From the NCBI RefSeq assembly GCF_029504395.1, contig NZ_JAQFIF010000012.1:37803-101802 (forward strand): a stretch of DNA of 64,000 bases. Reading direction: 5' to 3'. Below, piece after piece: positions 9,168 through 17,071 of the stretch; positions within the stretch are counted from its first letter, which is position 1, and every line of letters begins with the position of its first letter. Source of the DNA: Arthrobacter sp. ES3-54 (GTDB taxonomy: Bacteria; Actinomycetota; Actinomycetes; Actinomycetales; Micrococcaceae). Under the pieces are notes generated by a model. The model saw only the letters and a list, made by a program, of their open reading frames with translations. It made no database searches and was not told the origin of the DNA. Position numbers and translations under genes: made by a program.

Positions 9168-9452
9168 ATGTCAATAAATCAGGACACTCCCGCTGCAAGT
9201 CGGAAGGACACAGGGGAGGGCGGCGTTGCCGAGGTGTACGAGATCTATCCCGGCGCCAGCTCGGTTGTCCCCGTCCAGCCGCAGGGGCGCAGGAGGCCGC
9301 CATCCGCGCAGGCGGGAATGGCCACCGCCGAATATGCCATAGCAACGCTGGCCGCCGTCGGGTTCGCCGGGGTCCTCGTGTTCATCATGCGCAGCGATGA
9401 GGTCCGCGGTTTCCTCCTGAACCTCATTCGGACAGCGCTCACGCTGCCATGA
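9168..9452 (+). CDS. Flp-type prepilin, DUF4244 family
   Basis: This is the probable major pilin of the Tad system. The 94-residue protein has a 50-residue leader and then G50-M-A-T-A-E55-Y56, which matches the Flp prepilin cleavage pattern G|xxxxEY, followed by a hydrophobic helix (residues 57-75) and a short tail. The long charged leader is unusual compared with typical Flp leaders. A clear GGAAGGA ribosome site sits 7 nt before the ATG. It overlaps the TadE-like gene by ATGA. Assignment as pilin rests on the processing motif and context. Confidence 0.85.
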   Translation: MSINQDTPAASRKDTGEGGVAEVYEIYPGASSVVPVQPQGRRRPPSAQAGMATAEYAIATLAAVGFAGVLVFIMRSDEVRGFLLNLIRTALTLP

Positions 9453-9901
9453 AGGCAGGCTGGCACGGCTGGGGCAGTAGCAGCCGGAGGGAGCCGCCGC
9501 CCACGGCGGAGTGTCGCGGGGCGGTCACTGCGGAGTTCGCCGTGGCGTTGCCCTCGGTCGTGTTCCTGCTCGCCCTCCTGCTGGCGGGTTCGGCGGCCGG
9601 AGTAACGCAACTGCGCGTCGAGGAAGCGGCCCGCGGCGGTGCCCGCGCACTGGCCAGGGGAGCCGGGGCCGGCGAAGTGGGAGACATTGTCCGCCGGCTC
9701 GCCGGCGATACGGCAGCGGCCGAGGTGACGCTCGACGGCGAATGGCACAGGGTCACCGTTTCCGGCCGCGTCCCCGGGGCAGTCGGTTCTCTCATTCCGT
9801 GGGTCCTGAGCGCCAGTGTGTGGGCGCGTGCTGAGGCCCCCGGTGCGGCACGACAGCCCCGGTTAGATGGTGCCTCCCGCTCCCCGGGGCAGGGCACCTG
9901 A
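9449..9901 (+). CDS. TadE-like minor pilin
   Basis: TadE/TadF proteins are processed pseudopilins of the Tad pilus. The 150-residue protein has a short leader ending R-G24, then A-V-T-A-E29-F30, the same G|xxxxE(Y/F) processing pattern as the upstream pilin, followed by a hydrophobic helix (residues 31-52). The rest is an extracytoplasmic domain. It is coupled to the pilin gene by ATGA and to the next gene by TGATG, so the three small genes form one translational unit. Confidence 0.85.
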   Translation: MKAGWHGWGSSSRREPPPTAECRGAVTAEFAVALPSVVFLLALLLAGSAAGVTQLRVEEAARGGARALARGAGAGEVGDIVRRLAGDTAAAEVTLDGEWHRVTVSGRVPGAVGSLIPWVLSASVWARAEAPGAARQPRLDGASRSPGQGT

Positions 9902-10341
9902 TGTCGCCGACACGTGCCGGGGCCCACGGGCCGCGGCCCCGAAGTCCGGCTCCTGACCGTGCCCCGCACCGCTGCCGGCCTTCGGAGCGGGGCTCCGGGA
10001 CCGTCTTGGCCCTGGGGCTCGGGCTGGTGATCATCATGGCGGCGGCCTTGCTGCTGCTTCTGGCCCAATCGGCCATCGCGGCGTCGAGGGCTGCGGCAGC
10101 TGCCGACCTCGCGGCGCTGGCTGCCGCGGATGCCGCACGGGGAATCACGTCCGGCGAGCCCTGTGCCGTGGCCCGGGAGGTCGCGCGGAAGAACGACGCC
10201 GCGATGGTTGCCTGTTCTGAAGGGCAGGACGCCACAGTTCAGGTCCGCACCGAGCTCGGCGCCGGACCGTTCCTCGGGGCGGCCACAGGGCTGGCCCGAG
10301 CGGGACCGCCCCCTGCGCCCGGGAGCGGGTCCCCGCCGTGA
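9901..10341 (+). CDS. Helicase/secretion neighborhood TadE-like protein
   Basis: This is the last gene of the pilus operon, 146 residues. After a Pro/Arg-rich leader it has the conserved ERGSGTVLAL start of a hydrophobic helix (about residues 36-62), followed by an Ala-rich amphipathic segment that continues the helix. This is the layout of the small secreted TadE/TadG-like proteins found beside the DEAH helicase in many Actinobacteria. The ATG shares one base with the preceding stop (TGATG). The C-terminus is Pro/Gly-rich. The exact role in the pilus is unknown. Confidence 0.8.
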   Translation: MSPTRAGAHGPRPRSPAPDRAPHRCRPSERGSGTVLALGLGLVIIMAAALLLLLAQSAIAASRAAAAADLAALAAADAARGITSGEPCAVAREVARKNDAAMVACSEGQDATVQVRTELGAGPFLGAATGLARAGPPPAPGSGSPP

Positions 10342-10400
10342 ATGACGCCCGCTTCACGGCGGAGGACCAGGCGCGGAGGGCCGGGAGCCGCGAATCTGCC

Positions 10401-10431
10401 CACGGCCGCGCGCCGACGTCCCGCGGCCGTG
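10401..10431. terminator. Bidirectional terminator-like hairpin between the Tad operon and the helicase gene
   Basis: There is a perfect 10-bp stem, CACGGCCGCG with CGCGGCCGTG, and an 11-nt loop in the 118-bp convergent gap. No T-tract follows on either strand, so it would need Rho or act as an RNA stabiliser. Confidence 0.5.
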
Positions 10432-10459
10432 CACCACCGGAATGCCGCTGAGACGCGGT

Positions 10460-12886
10460 TCAGGCTCGGAGCGGCTGGGCAGGCTTCTCTCCCGTTGCCA
10501 CAGCCGCGGCCGCCAGTGTGCCGGAGTTGCCGCTCTGCATCAGTTCGCTGGCGTCTTTGAGCAGCACGTCGATCAGTGTGACGGCAGCGTCCTTGTCGAG
10601 CGGGTTGTTCTTGTTGCCGCACTTGGGTGACTGGACGCAGGACGGGCAGCCGGACTCGCATTCGCAGGCCTTGATGGCGTCGCGCGTGGCGGTTAGCCAC
10701 AATCTGGCCTTGTCATAGCCGCGTTCGGCGAAGCCGGCCCCGCCGGGATGGCCGTCGTAGACAAAGATGGTGGGCACTCCAGTGTCGGCGTGGATGGCCG
10801 TGGACACTCCGCCGATGTCCCAACGGTCACTGGAAGCCACGAGCGGCAGGAGGCCGATGGCCGCGTGCTCGGCCGCGTGCAGGGCTCCGGGGAACTGTGC
10901 CTCGATCAGCCCGGCGCCGGTCAGCGAGCGGTTGTCCACGACAAACCAGACCGCCTTGGTAAACAGGTCCCTGGCGTCCAGTTCCAGGGGTTCTTCGCCG
11001 AGGATCTCATTCGAAATCAGCGCCTTGCGCTGGAAGGAGACCACCTGGGTTGTCACTTTCACGTCGCCGAAATGCACGGCCACATCGCCCCACTGGGTGG
11101 TGCGTTCCGTTTCGAGGACCTCGATCTGGGTCACGTCCCGGGCGGTCGTGTAGTAGTCGGGGTTCGCCCGGCGCACCATCACACAGTGATCGTCCTCGTT
11201 CAGGTCCTCCACCACATAGCTGTCGCCCTGGTGGACATAGATGGCGCCGGTGTGGGCCTGGTAATGGGTCTGGGGCGAATCCATGGTGCCGAGCAGGGAG
11301 CCGGTCTCGGCATCCACAATGCTCACCGGCCCCCCGCCATCTGCGCGGAGGTTCACCATGGCGGCGGCACTTTGCGGATGGGTCCAGAACCATCCGGCCG
11401 GCCGTTTGCGCAGGTAGCCCTGCAGAACCAGCCGGTCCAGCAGCTTCTCCGACGTCGCTCCGAAGAGCTCCAGTTCGGCGAATCCGAGGGGAAGTTCCGC
11501 AGCGGCGGCGCACAGGTGCGGGCCCAGGACATAGGGATTGGAGGGATCGAAGACCGTGGCCTCCACCGAGACGTCGAAAATCGCCTCGGGGTGGTTTACC
11601 AAGTACGTGTCCAGCGGGTCGTCGCTCGCCACGAAGGCCGCGATCGCGTCCTGGCCGGCGCGTCCCGCCCGGCCGATCTGTTGGAACAACGAAGCTCGCG
11701 TGCCGGGCCAGCCGGCGACCAGCACGGCGTCGAGACCGGAAATGTCGATACCCAGTTCCAGCGCGGACGTGCTCGAGACGCCCAGCAGTTCACCTGAGCG
11801 CAGCGATTTTTCCAGGGCCCGTCGCTCCTCCGGCAGATAGCCCGAGCGGTAGGCGGCCACACGCTGCGGCAGGCTGGGGTCCACCTCGTCGAGGAGGCGC
11901 TTGGCGATGGAGGAAATCGTCTCTGCCCCACGCCTGGACTTGATAAACGCAATGGTCCGGGTGCGGGAGGACACCAGGTTGGCCAGCAGGTCGGCGGTCT
12001 CGGCGACGGCGGTCCGGCGCTCCTTGGCACCGTTTTCGCCCCGGAGCTCCGTCAGGGCCGGCTCCCAAAACGCCACGGTGGTGGACCCGTGGGGCGAGCT
12101 GTCTTCGGATACGGCACGCACGGGTGCGCCGATCAGCCGGCCGAAGGACTGCTCGGGGTCAGACGCCGTGGCGGACGCCGCGATGAACACAGGTCCGGGA
12201 TGCGAGCCGCCGGGGCTGTAGTAGGCGCAGATCCGACGCAGCCGGCGCATGAGGTTTGCCACATGGGAGCCGAAGACCCCGCGGTAGCTGTGGGCCTCAT
12301 CCACGATCACATAGCGGAGGCGCCGGAAGAACCTGGCCCACCACGAATGGTTCGGGAGGATACCGAAGTGCAGCATGTCAGGGTTGGCGAGGATGAAATT
12401 CGCGTGGTCCCGGATCCAACGCCGGGAAGCGGGATCGGTGTCGCCATCGTAGGTTTCGGCCCGGACGGTGGGGAGCTTGAGGGCCCGGATCGCGGCCAGC
12501 TGGTCGGCGGCCAGTGCCTTAGTGGGGGACAGATAGAGGGTCACGGCGCCGTCGTCGTGGATTTTGCCGGGATCGGACAGGACCCTGAGCTCGGAACGGT
12601 GGATCGCGTCCAGGGCCGGCAGCTGATACGCCAGGGACTTCCCGGACGCCGTGCCGGTGGCAATGACCACGTGCTCTCCGGCGTGGGCCAGTTCGGCGGC
12701 CTGGACCTGGTGGAGGTAGGGCTCGTGGATGCCCAGGGAACCGTAGGCGCTCACGAGATCCGGGTGGGACCACTCCGGCCACGGCGAATTGACGGCCTGG
12801 CGGGCCGGGATCGTCCGCACATGGCGCAGCTGTTCCGGGTCCGGGCCTCGGCCCAGCAACGGAATCAGGGACTCATGCGGGTTCAC
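10460..12886 (-). CDS. DEAH-box helicase, MrfA/YprA/Hrq1-like (helicase/secretion neighborhood)
   Basis: This is a superfamily 2 DNA helicase of 808 residues. Walker A ATGTASGKS lies at residues 76-84, DEAH in VIVDEAHSYRG at about 195, helicase C-terminal motifs in the middle (SALELGIDISGLD and QQIGRAGRAG), and a C-terminal DUF1998-type Cys cluster (C-x-C-x3-C-x2-C-x5-C, about residues 735-752) that probably binds zinc. This layout is that of MrfA, a strand-separating helicase in excision of mitomycin-type lesions, and of fungal Hrq1. The start is GTG with only a weak ribosome site. It converges on the Tad operon, an arrangement conserved enough in Actinobacteria to have named the neighborhood. 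Confidence 0.92.
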   Translation of the reverse strand: MNPHESLIPLLGRGPDPEQLRHVRTIPARQAVNSPWPEWSHPDLVSAYGSLGIHEPYLHQVQAAELAHAGEHVVIATGTASGKSLAYQLPALDAIHRSELRVLSDPGKIHDDGAVTLYLSPTKALAADQLAAIRALKLPTVRAETYDGDTDPASRRWIRDHANFILANPDMLHFGILPNHSWWARFFRRLRYVIVDEAHSYRGVFGSHVANLMRRLRRICAYYSPGGSHPGPVFIAASATASDPEQSFGRLIGAPVRAVSEDSSPHGSTTVAFWEPALTELRGENGAKERRTAVAETADLLANLVSSRTRTIAFIKSRRGAETISSIAKRLLDEVDPSLPQRVAAYRSGYLPEERRALEKSLRSGELLGVSSTSALELGIDISGLDAVLVAGWPGTRASLFQQIGRAGRAGQDAIAAFVASDDPLDTYLVNHPEAIFDVSVEATVFDPSNPYVLGPHLCAAAAELPLGFAELELFGATSEKLLDRLVLQGYLRKRPAGWFWTHPQSAAAMVNLRADGGGPVSIVDAETGSLLGTMDSPQTHYQAHTGAIYVHQGDSYVVEDLNEDDHCVMVRRANPDYYTTARDVTQIEVLETERTTQWGDVAVHFGDVKVTTQVVSFQRKALISNEILGEEPLELDARDLFTKAVWFVVDNRSLTGAGLIEAQFPGALHAAEHAAIGLLPLVASSDRWDIGGVSTAIHADTGVPTIFVYDGHPGGAGFAERGYDKARLWLTATRDAIKACECESGCPSCVQSPKCGNKNNPLDKDAAVTLIDVLLKDASELMQSGNSGTLAAAAVATGEKPAQPLRA

Positions 12887-12992
12887 TCACATATTCTTTC
12901 ATCCGGCCTCAAATCGCCCGCACGGCAGGCCTGCGGCGTCAGCGCGGCAAACGGCAAAAGGGGGTCCCCCCAGGGCGGCCAAGAGGTCGGCA

Positions 12993-13028
12993 GGTTGCCC
13001 CGGGCGCCAGCTCCCGGGCGGGGTAACC
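12993..13028. terminator. GC-rich hairpin after the GNAT gene
   Basis: The arms GGTTGCCCCGGG and CCCGGGCGGGGTAACC can pair with one bulge. The hairpin lies just past the GNAT stop codon in the 154-bp gap before the helicase start. It is probably a transcription-end structure; no clear T-run follows. Confidence 0.4.
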
Positions 13029-13040
13029 GCGCGCCGCGCT

Positions 13041-13733
13041 TCAACCGACGGACAGGTCCGACCCTTCGTCCGACGTCGACAACAGCAGTACGTGGGACAC
13101 CATGCGCCAGCCGAGGTGCGAATAGAGTTTTTGCCCGTCCAGCGAGGCGAGCAGCAGTCCGGAATCGACGTCGTGTTCGAACGCCTGGGCCGCCAGCGCC
13201 TTCATGATGAAGCTGCCCAGCCCCCGCCGCTGGTAGCTCGGCGACGTCACGATGTTGTCGAAGATGGCGGTGTGTCCCACCACAAACACGCGTCCGCTCG
13301 CGGCGACCTCTTCGCCACCGCGGACCACCGCATGGTGGACGCCGTCCGTCCGGGACGTCTCCAGCTTGAGGTCGTCGTCCGAAAGCCAGGGGTCCTCCGA
13401 GTCCTGGGTCTCCATGTCCACAATCATCATGGTCTGGGAAGCCGAGGTGACATGGAGGCCGTGCCGCGGTCCCAGGACCGAATACCTGGCAACGTCGTTG
13501 GTGAGAATCGTGAGGACTCTGGCCGGCACTTCGGCCGTCTTCGCCGCCAGCTCAGCGAACTCTGAATCGGAGGGATCGTAGGCGAAGTATTCCCATTCGT
13601 GGGTTGTGTCCGCGCGAAAGGCCGCAGGGAACCGTCCCTCCCTGCGTGTCTCATATCCGCGACAACCGGCCCATCCGGCAACCCAGACTTCCAGCAGGTG
13701 AGCGGTGTCTTCAACCATGGCGTCAAGACTCAT
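13041..13733 (-). CDS. GNAT-family N-acetyltransferase
   Basis: This is a predicted acyl-CoA-dependent acetyltransferase of 230 residues. The acetyl-CoA-binding motif A is VTSPSYQRRGLGSFIMKAL in the C-terminal third, followed by the S-L-D-G-Q-K-LY-LGW segment usual near the end of GNAT folds. The N-terminal 100 residues are not recognised and may set substrate specificity. I chose the ATG at 13733 because a TACGCT -10 box lies 6 nt upstream, which suggests a leaderless transcript; a GTG at 13760 would add nine residues. It is divergent from trhO. The substrate is unknown. Confidence 0.8.
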   Translation of the reverse strand: MSLDAMVEDTAHLLEVWVAGWAGCRGYETRREGRFPAAFRADTTHEWEYFAYDPSDSEFAELAAKTAEVPARVLTILTNDVARYSVLGPRHGLHVTSASQTMMIVDMETQDSEDPWLSDDDLKLETSRTDGVHHAVVRGGEEVAASGRVFVVGHTAIFDNIVTSPSYQRRGLGSFIMKALAAQAFEHDVDSGLLLASLDGQKLYSHLGWRMVSHVLLLSTSDEGSDLSVG

Positions 13734-13812
13734 GTGATGAGCGTATTCCAGCAGTGCCACAAGCAACAGTGGCCGGGTCGGGGAAGGCCGCGTGCGTACC
13801 CAATTGTGACTG

Positions 13813-13850
13813 TTGACCGGCCCTCCTTCCCAGCAAGTACCCTTAAATAC
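13813..13850 (+). promoter_or_regulatory. Predicted trhO promoter (leaderless)
   Basis: The -35 TTGACC is at 13813-13818 and the -10 TACCCT at 13838-13843, with a 19-nt spacer. The expected start of transcription coincides with the GTG start at 13851. Confidence 0.5.
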
Positions 13851-14744
13851 GTGGCTTTGAACAAGATTGTGCTCTTTTACGGCTTTACGCCGCTCTCTGA
13901 CCCGGACGCCGTCCGGCTCTGGCAGCGCGCCCTCTGCGAAAAACTCGGACTCACCGGCCGCATCATCCTCTCCAAGGACGGCATCAACGCCACGGTCGGC
14001 GGGGAACTGAACGCCGTGAAGCAATACGTCAAGGCCACCCGGGAGTACAAGGGATTCCACGACATCGACGTGAAGTGGTCCGACGGAGGCGCGGCAGACT
14101 TCCCCCGGCTCAGCGTGAAGGTGCGGGACGAAATCGTATCCTTCGGCGCCCCGGGCGAGCTTAAAGTCGACGCCGGCGGGGTGGTGGGCGGCGGAACCCA
14201 CCTCAAACCCGAGGAGCTCCACGAACTCATTGAAGCCAAAAAGCAGCAGGGCGACGAGGTCGTGTTCTTCGACGGCCGCAACGGCTTCGAGGCCCAGATC
14301 GGCAAGTTCAAAGACGCTGTGGTCCCCGACGTTGCCACGACCCATGACTTCATCAAGGAACTCGACTCGGGCAAATACGACGCCCTCAAGGACAAGCCGG
14401 TTGTCACCTACTGCACGGGAGGCATCCGCTGCGAGGTGCTTTCGAGCCTGATGGTGAACCGCGGGTTCAAGGAGGTCTACCAGCTCGACGGCGGCATTGT
14501 TCGCTATGGCGAGGCCTTCAAGGACCAGGGCCTGTGGGAGGGCTCCCTGTACGTGTTCGACAAGCGCATGCACCTCGAGTTCAGCGGGGATGCCAAGACC
14601 ATCGGCGAATGCGTTCGCTGCGCGGCGCCCACGAGCAAGTTCGAAAACTGCTCGAATCCGAGCTGCCGGACGCTCACGCTCTACTGCACCGGGTGCGCCG
14701 CGAGCCCCGAAACCCTGCGGTGCCCCGACGGCTGTGCTGCCTAG
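13851..14744 (+). CDS. trhO: tRNA uridine(34) hydroxylase, rhodanese-like (UPF0176)
   Basis: TrhO uses oxygen to hydroxylate U34 in the wobble position of several tRNAs. The 297-residue protein has an N-terminal UPF0176 domain, a rhodanese domain with active-site loop CTGGIRCE (C188), and a C-terminal Cys-rich tail (CVRC, CSNPSC, CTGC, CPDGC) likely to bind metal. The GTG at 13851 is chosen because homologous sequence begins there; upstream in-frame residues run antisense to the GNAT gene. A TACCCT box 7 nt before the GTG, with TTGACC 19 nt further upstream, suggests leaderless expression. Confidence 0.93.
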   Translation: MALNKIVLFYGFTPLSDPDAVRLWQRALCEKLGLTGRIILSKDGINATVGGELNAVKQYVKATREYKGFHDIDVKWSDGGAADFPRLSVKVRDEIVSFGAPGELKVDAGGVVGGGTHLKPEELHELIEAKKQQGDEVVFFDGRNGFEAQIGKFKDAVVPDVATTHDFIKELDSGKYDALKDKPVVTYCTGGIRCEVLSSLMVNRGFKEVYQLDGGIVRYGEAFKDQGLWEGSLYVFDKRMHLEFSGDAKTIGECVRCAAPTSKFENCSNPSCRTLTLYCTGCAASPETLRCPDGCAA

Positions 14745-14779
14745 GACCCTCTCCGGACTTCTCTGCCGGCCGGAAACCC

Positions 14780-15325
14780 TCAGATGCGGCTCACCCGGTA
14801 TGCATAGTTCGCCGGTCCGTTCGCATCCACTTTGATCATGAGCGCCGCATCTGAGACCAACTGCACCACGTTCACCCTGGACGTCCCGCACCGGAGACTC
14901 AGGTCCACGAGTTCGTTCTCACCGTTTTCGATGGAAAAGGACACCCGGCGGGCGCTCCGGCAGGCCAGGGTCAGGGCGTAGGTACCCTTGGGCAGCTTGG
15001 TTGTGGTCTCTTCCCGTTCCTCGTCGGCCTCCAGCGTCCCAAAACCCGTGTGGAAAACCTGACCCTCGGCGTCGGGCAGTACCTCGTGGACCCAAGCGTC
15101 CAGCTCCTTGCCGGACACCGGCTCGTTGAGGTGGGGGTCCCGGGGCAAGGCGGCGTCAGTGGTCGGCGCGGCGGCAGCGGAGGTCGATTCATCGTCCCAG
15201 TGGTCGGCGCTGTATTCATACTCGCAGCCAGACAGAGCCGTCCCGAGAAATACCGCAACTGAGAGCACCACGGCGGCGGCCGGGGTGCGCTGTCGCGGCG
15301 CCCTGCTCGCCGGCACAGTTGGCAT
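14780..15325 (-). CDS. Secreted lipoprotein, unknown function (paralogue of the next gene)
   Basis: This is a predicted membrane-anchored lipoprotein of 181 residues. It has a basic N-terminus, a hydrophobic core and lipobox LSGC with C34. After a Ser/Ala/Asp linker the C-terminal domain carries PKGTYALTLACRSARRVSF, a second Cys and an ANYAYRVS ending that is mirrored in the neighbouring lipoprotein, including the Cys pair. The domain looks like a small beta-sandwich; I cannot name it. A TAATCT box ends 6 nt before the ATG, so the gene is probably leaderless. No partner enzyme is evident nearby. Confidence 0.8.
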   Translation of the reverse strand: MPTVPASRAPRQRTPAAAVVLSVAVFLGTALSGCEYEYSADHWDDESTSAAAAPTTDAALPRDPHLNEPVSGKELDAWVHEVLPDAEGQVFHTGFGTLEADEEREETTTKLPKGTYALTLACRSARRVSFSIENGENELVDLSLRCGTSRVNVVQLVSDAALMIKVDANGPANYAYRVSRI

Positions 15326-15437
15326 ACTCTGAGATTAGGGTTGCCCGGGATCAAGCGCCAGAGGCGAAAGGACCGGTTCGGGCAAGCCCATCAGATGGCA
15401 CCGGGCTGGACCCCGGTGGCCTGACTGCCGGCTGGTC

Positions 15438-15896
15438 TTACTCCGACGCTGCCAGGTGGTAGGCGTAGAGGAGGGGCGCATCCACACTGGACGTGCTGAG
15501 CGTGACCTCGCCAGCGACAGGCACCTTGATGTGGGCGGTTTCGCGGCTGCCGTTGCAGGCGGCTCCCGCTTCGGCCAGTTGGCTGCCGTCCAGGCTGACG
15601 GCGAAGAACGCCTTGCCGCCGCCTTCGCAAGTCATCGTCAGGGTGTAGGTGCCGGCGGGCACGCCGGACGCGGTTCTGACGATCGGATCCCGGTTCAGGA
15701 TCTTACCGGCATCCTCCAGCACCGTCCCGGGGGCCGAGGGCAGGGCGGTCGCCTTCCACGCCGGGACGTCGGCGCTCTCAATCGAACCGGCCGGGGAACA
15801 TGCCGTTGCGGCCAGTACGACGACGACGGCGGCCGCACCTGTGAGCGCCCGCCGGACCAGCCGGGCGGCCGGGGCGTGGGAGGAAGGGAAAACCAT
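15438..15896 (-). CDS. Secreted lipoprotein, unknown function (paralogue of the previous gene)
   Basis: This is a predicted lipoprotein of 152 residues with a signal peptide and lipobox TAC (C33). The C-terminal domain shows PAGTYTLTMTCEGGGKAFF, a second Cys in AACNGS and a LLYAYHLA ending, aligning with the downstream lipoprotein despite low overall identity. The two conserved Cys could form a disulfide outside the membrane. A TAAGTT box lies 6 nt before the ATG. The pair probably arose by tandem duplication; function is unknown. Confidence 0.8.
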   Translation of the reverse strand: MVFPSSHAPAARLVRRALTGAAAVVVVLAATACSPAGSIESADVPAWKATALPSAPGTVLEDAGKILNRDPIVRTASGVPAGTYTLTMTCEGGGKAFFAVSLDGSQLAEAGAACNGSRETAHIKVPVAGEVTLSTSSVDAPLLYAYHLAASE

Positions 15897-15969
15897 GCCT
15901 CAAACTTACCGTCTCCCGGGCTCCCGTCCGGCCGCATGGAACTTTCCCGGCGCACTCCCCCGCGGACCC

Positions 15970-16000
15970 TTGACTTTGACGTTGCGTCAAAGTTTAGAGT
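15970..16000 (+). promoter_or_regulatory. MerR-type promoter/operator of the TipA-like gene
   Basis: The -35 TTGACT (15970-15975) and -10 TAGAGT (15995-16000) are separated by 19 bp, the extended spacing typical of MerR-activated promoters. A perfect inverted repeat, ACTTTGACG-N3-CGTCAAAGT (15973-15993), fills the spacer. Position and geometry indicate autoregulation of the MerR gene that follows. Confidence 0.85.
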
Positions 16001-16054
16001 CCAAGGGACGGGCGGGCAGCGGCTGGCCGGCGGGGGAGCAACGCACCCCGCAGG

Positions 16055-16142
16055 CAGAGGGAACGGGCCGCCAGAGGGAACGGGCCGCCCGAGGGAACGG
16101 GCCCGAGGGAACAGGCCCGAGGGAACAGGCCTGAAGGAACAG
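16055..16142 (+). repeat. Tandem GAGGGAAC repeats in the leader of the TipA-like gene
   Basis: There are about six copies of a GAGGGAACRGGCC-type unit, the first two spaced 17 nt and the later ones 14 nt, in the transcribed leader between promoter and start codon. On the mRNA each copy offers a purine-rich GAGGGAA patch that could imitate a ribosome site. Function is unknown. Confidence 0.75.
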
Positions 16143-16154
16143 AAAGGTGGAGGC

Positions 16155-16949
16155 GTGGACTGGTCCGTTCAGCAGATCGCGAAACTGGCCGGCACTACCG
16201 GCCGGACGTTGCGTCACTACGACGACATCGGCCTGCTCAAGCCAAGCCGCACGGGCAACAACGGCTACCGGTACTACGGCCAAGAGTCGCTGGTCCGTCT
16301 GCAGCGGATCTTGCTCCTGCGCGATCTGGGGCTCGGGCTGCCGGCGATCGCGGAGGTGCTCGGCAACGAGGCGGACGCGGAGCATGCACTGGGCCGGCAC
16401 TTGGCGTGGCTGCTGCAGGAAGAGGACAGGCTGGGCCGGCAGATTGCTTCGGTCCGGCACACCATTGAGGCATTGCAAACGGGAGGAAAGATCATGGCGG
16501 AGGAAATGTTCGACGGTTTCGACCACACCAAGTACCAGGAGGAAGTTCAGCAGCGGTGGGGCAAGGATGCCTACGCGAAGTCGGACACTTGGTGGCGCGG
16601 CATGGGGGCGGAGGAGAAGGCTGCCTGGACGGAACAGTCCCGGCAGCTCGGCGCCGACTGGACGGCCGCTGCGGAGTCGGGGGTTCCGGCGGACAGCGCG
16701 GAGGCGCAGGACCTGGCCCGGCGCCACGTCGAATGGCTCCGGGGTATCCCCGGCACCCCGGCGGCGTCACCCGCCGCAGGCGGCCCCGCGGCCGGCAACG
16801 ACGCCGGAGCTCCGGACATCAAGGGGTACGTGACGGGACTCGGGGAGATGTATGTGGCCGACCCCCGTTTCGCTGCGAACTACGGCGGTGCCGACGGCGC
16901 GGCCTTCGTTCGGGACGCCCTGAAAATCTACGCGGAGACCGAGCTCTAG
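16155..16949 (+). CDS. MerR-family regulator, TipA-like, with TipAS ligand-binding domain
   Basis: This is a transcription activator of 264 residues. A MerR winged helix occupies residues 1-70 (WSVQQIAKLAGTTGRTLRHYDDIGL), a dimerisation coiled coil about 75-110, and a TipAS domain 114-264 (FDHTKYQEEVQQRWG and LGEMYVADPRF). An in-frame ATG at 16494 preceded by GGGAGGAAAG would give the 151-residue TipAS domain alone, as in Streptomyces tipA. The cysteines found next to LGEMYV in Streptomyces TipA are absent here, so covalent thiopeptide capture is unlikely. GTG at 16155 has AAAGG 7 nt upstream. A perfect MerR operator precedes the gene. Confidence 0.92.
   Translation: MDWSVQQIAKLAGTTGRTLRHYDDIGLLKPSRTGNNGYRYYGQESLVRLQRILLLRDLGLGLPAIAEVLGNEADAEHALGRHLAWLLQEEDRLGRQIASVRHTIEALQTGGKIMAEEMFDGFDHTKYQEEVQQRWGKDAYAKSDTWWRGMGAEEKAAWTEQSRQLGADWTAAAESGVPADSAEAQDLARRHVEWLRGIPGTPAASPAAGGPAAGNDAGAPDIKGYVTGLGEMYVADPRFAANYGGADGAAFVRDALKIYAETEL
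16484..16496 (+). promoter_or_regulatory. Internal ribosome site for a separate TipAS-like protein
   Basis: A strong GGAGGAAAG ribosome site lies just before an in-frame ATG at 16494 (codon 114), exactly at the junction between the DNA-binding half and the ligand-binding domain. It would yield a 151-residue product ending at 16949. Confidence 0.65.
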
Positions 16950-17071
16950 CCGGACCTGCACGGCCTGGGACCAAACCCGGGGCCAAGCCGCCGGGGACAA
17001 ACGACCGCCAAACCGCCGGGGGCAAGCCAAGGCCAAACCATCGGACTAAACCCCGGGACTAAACTTGTCCG

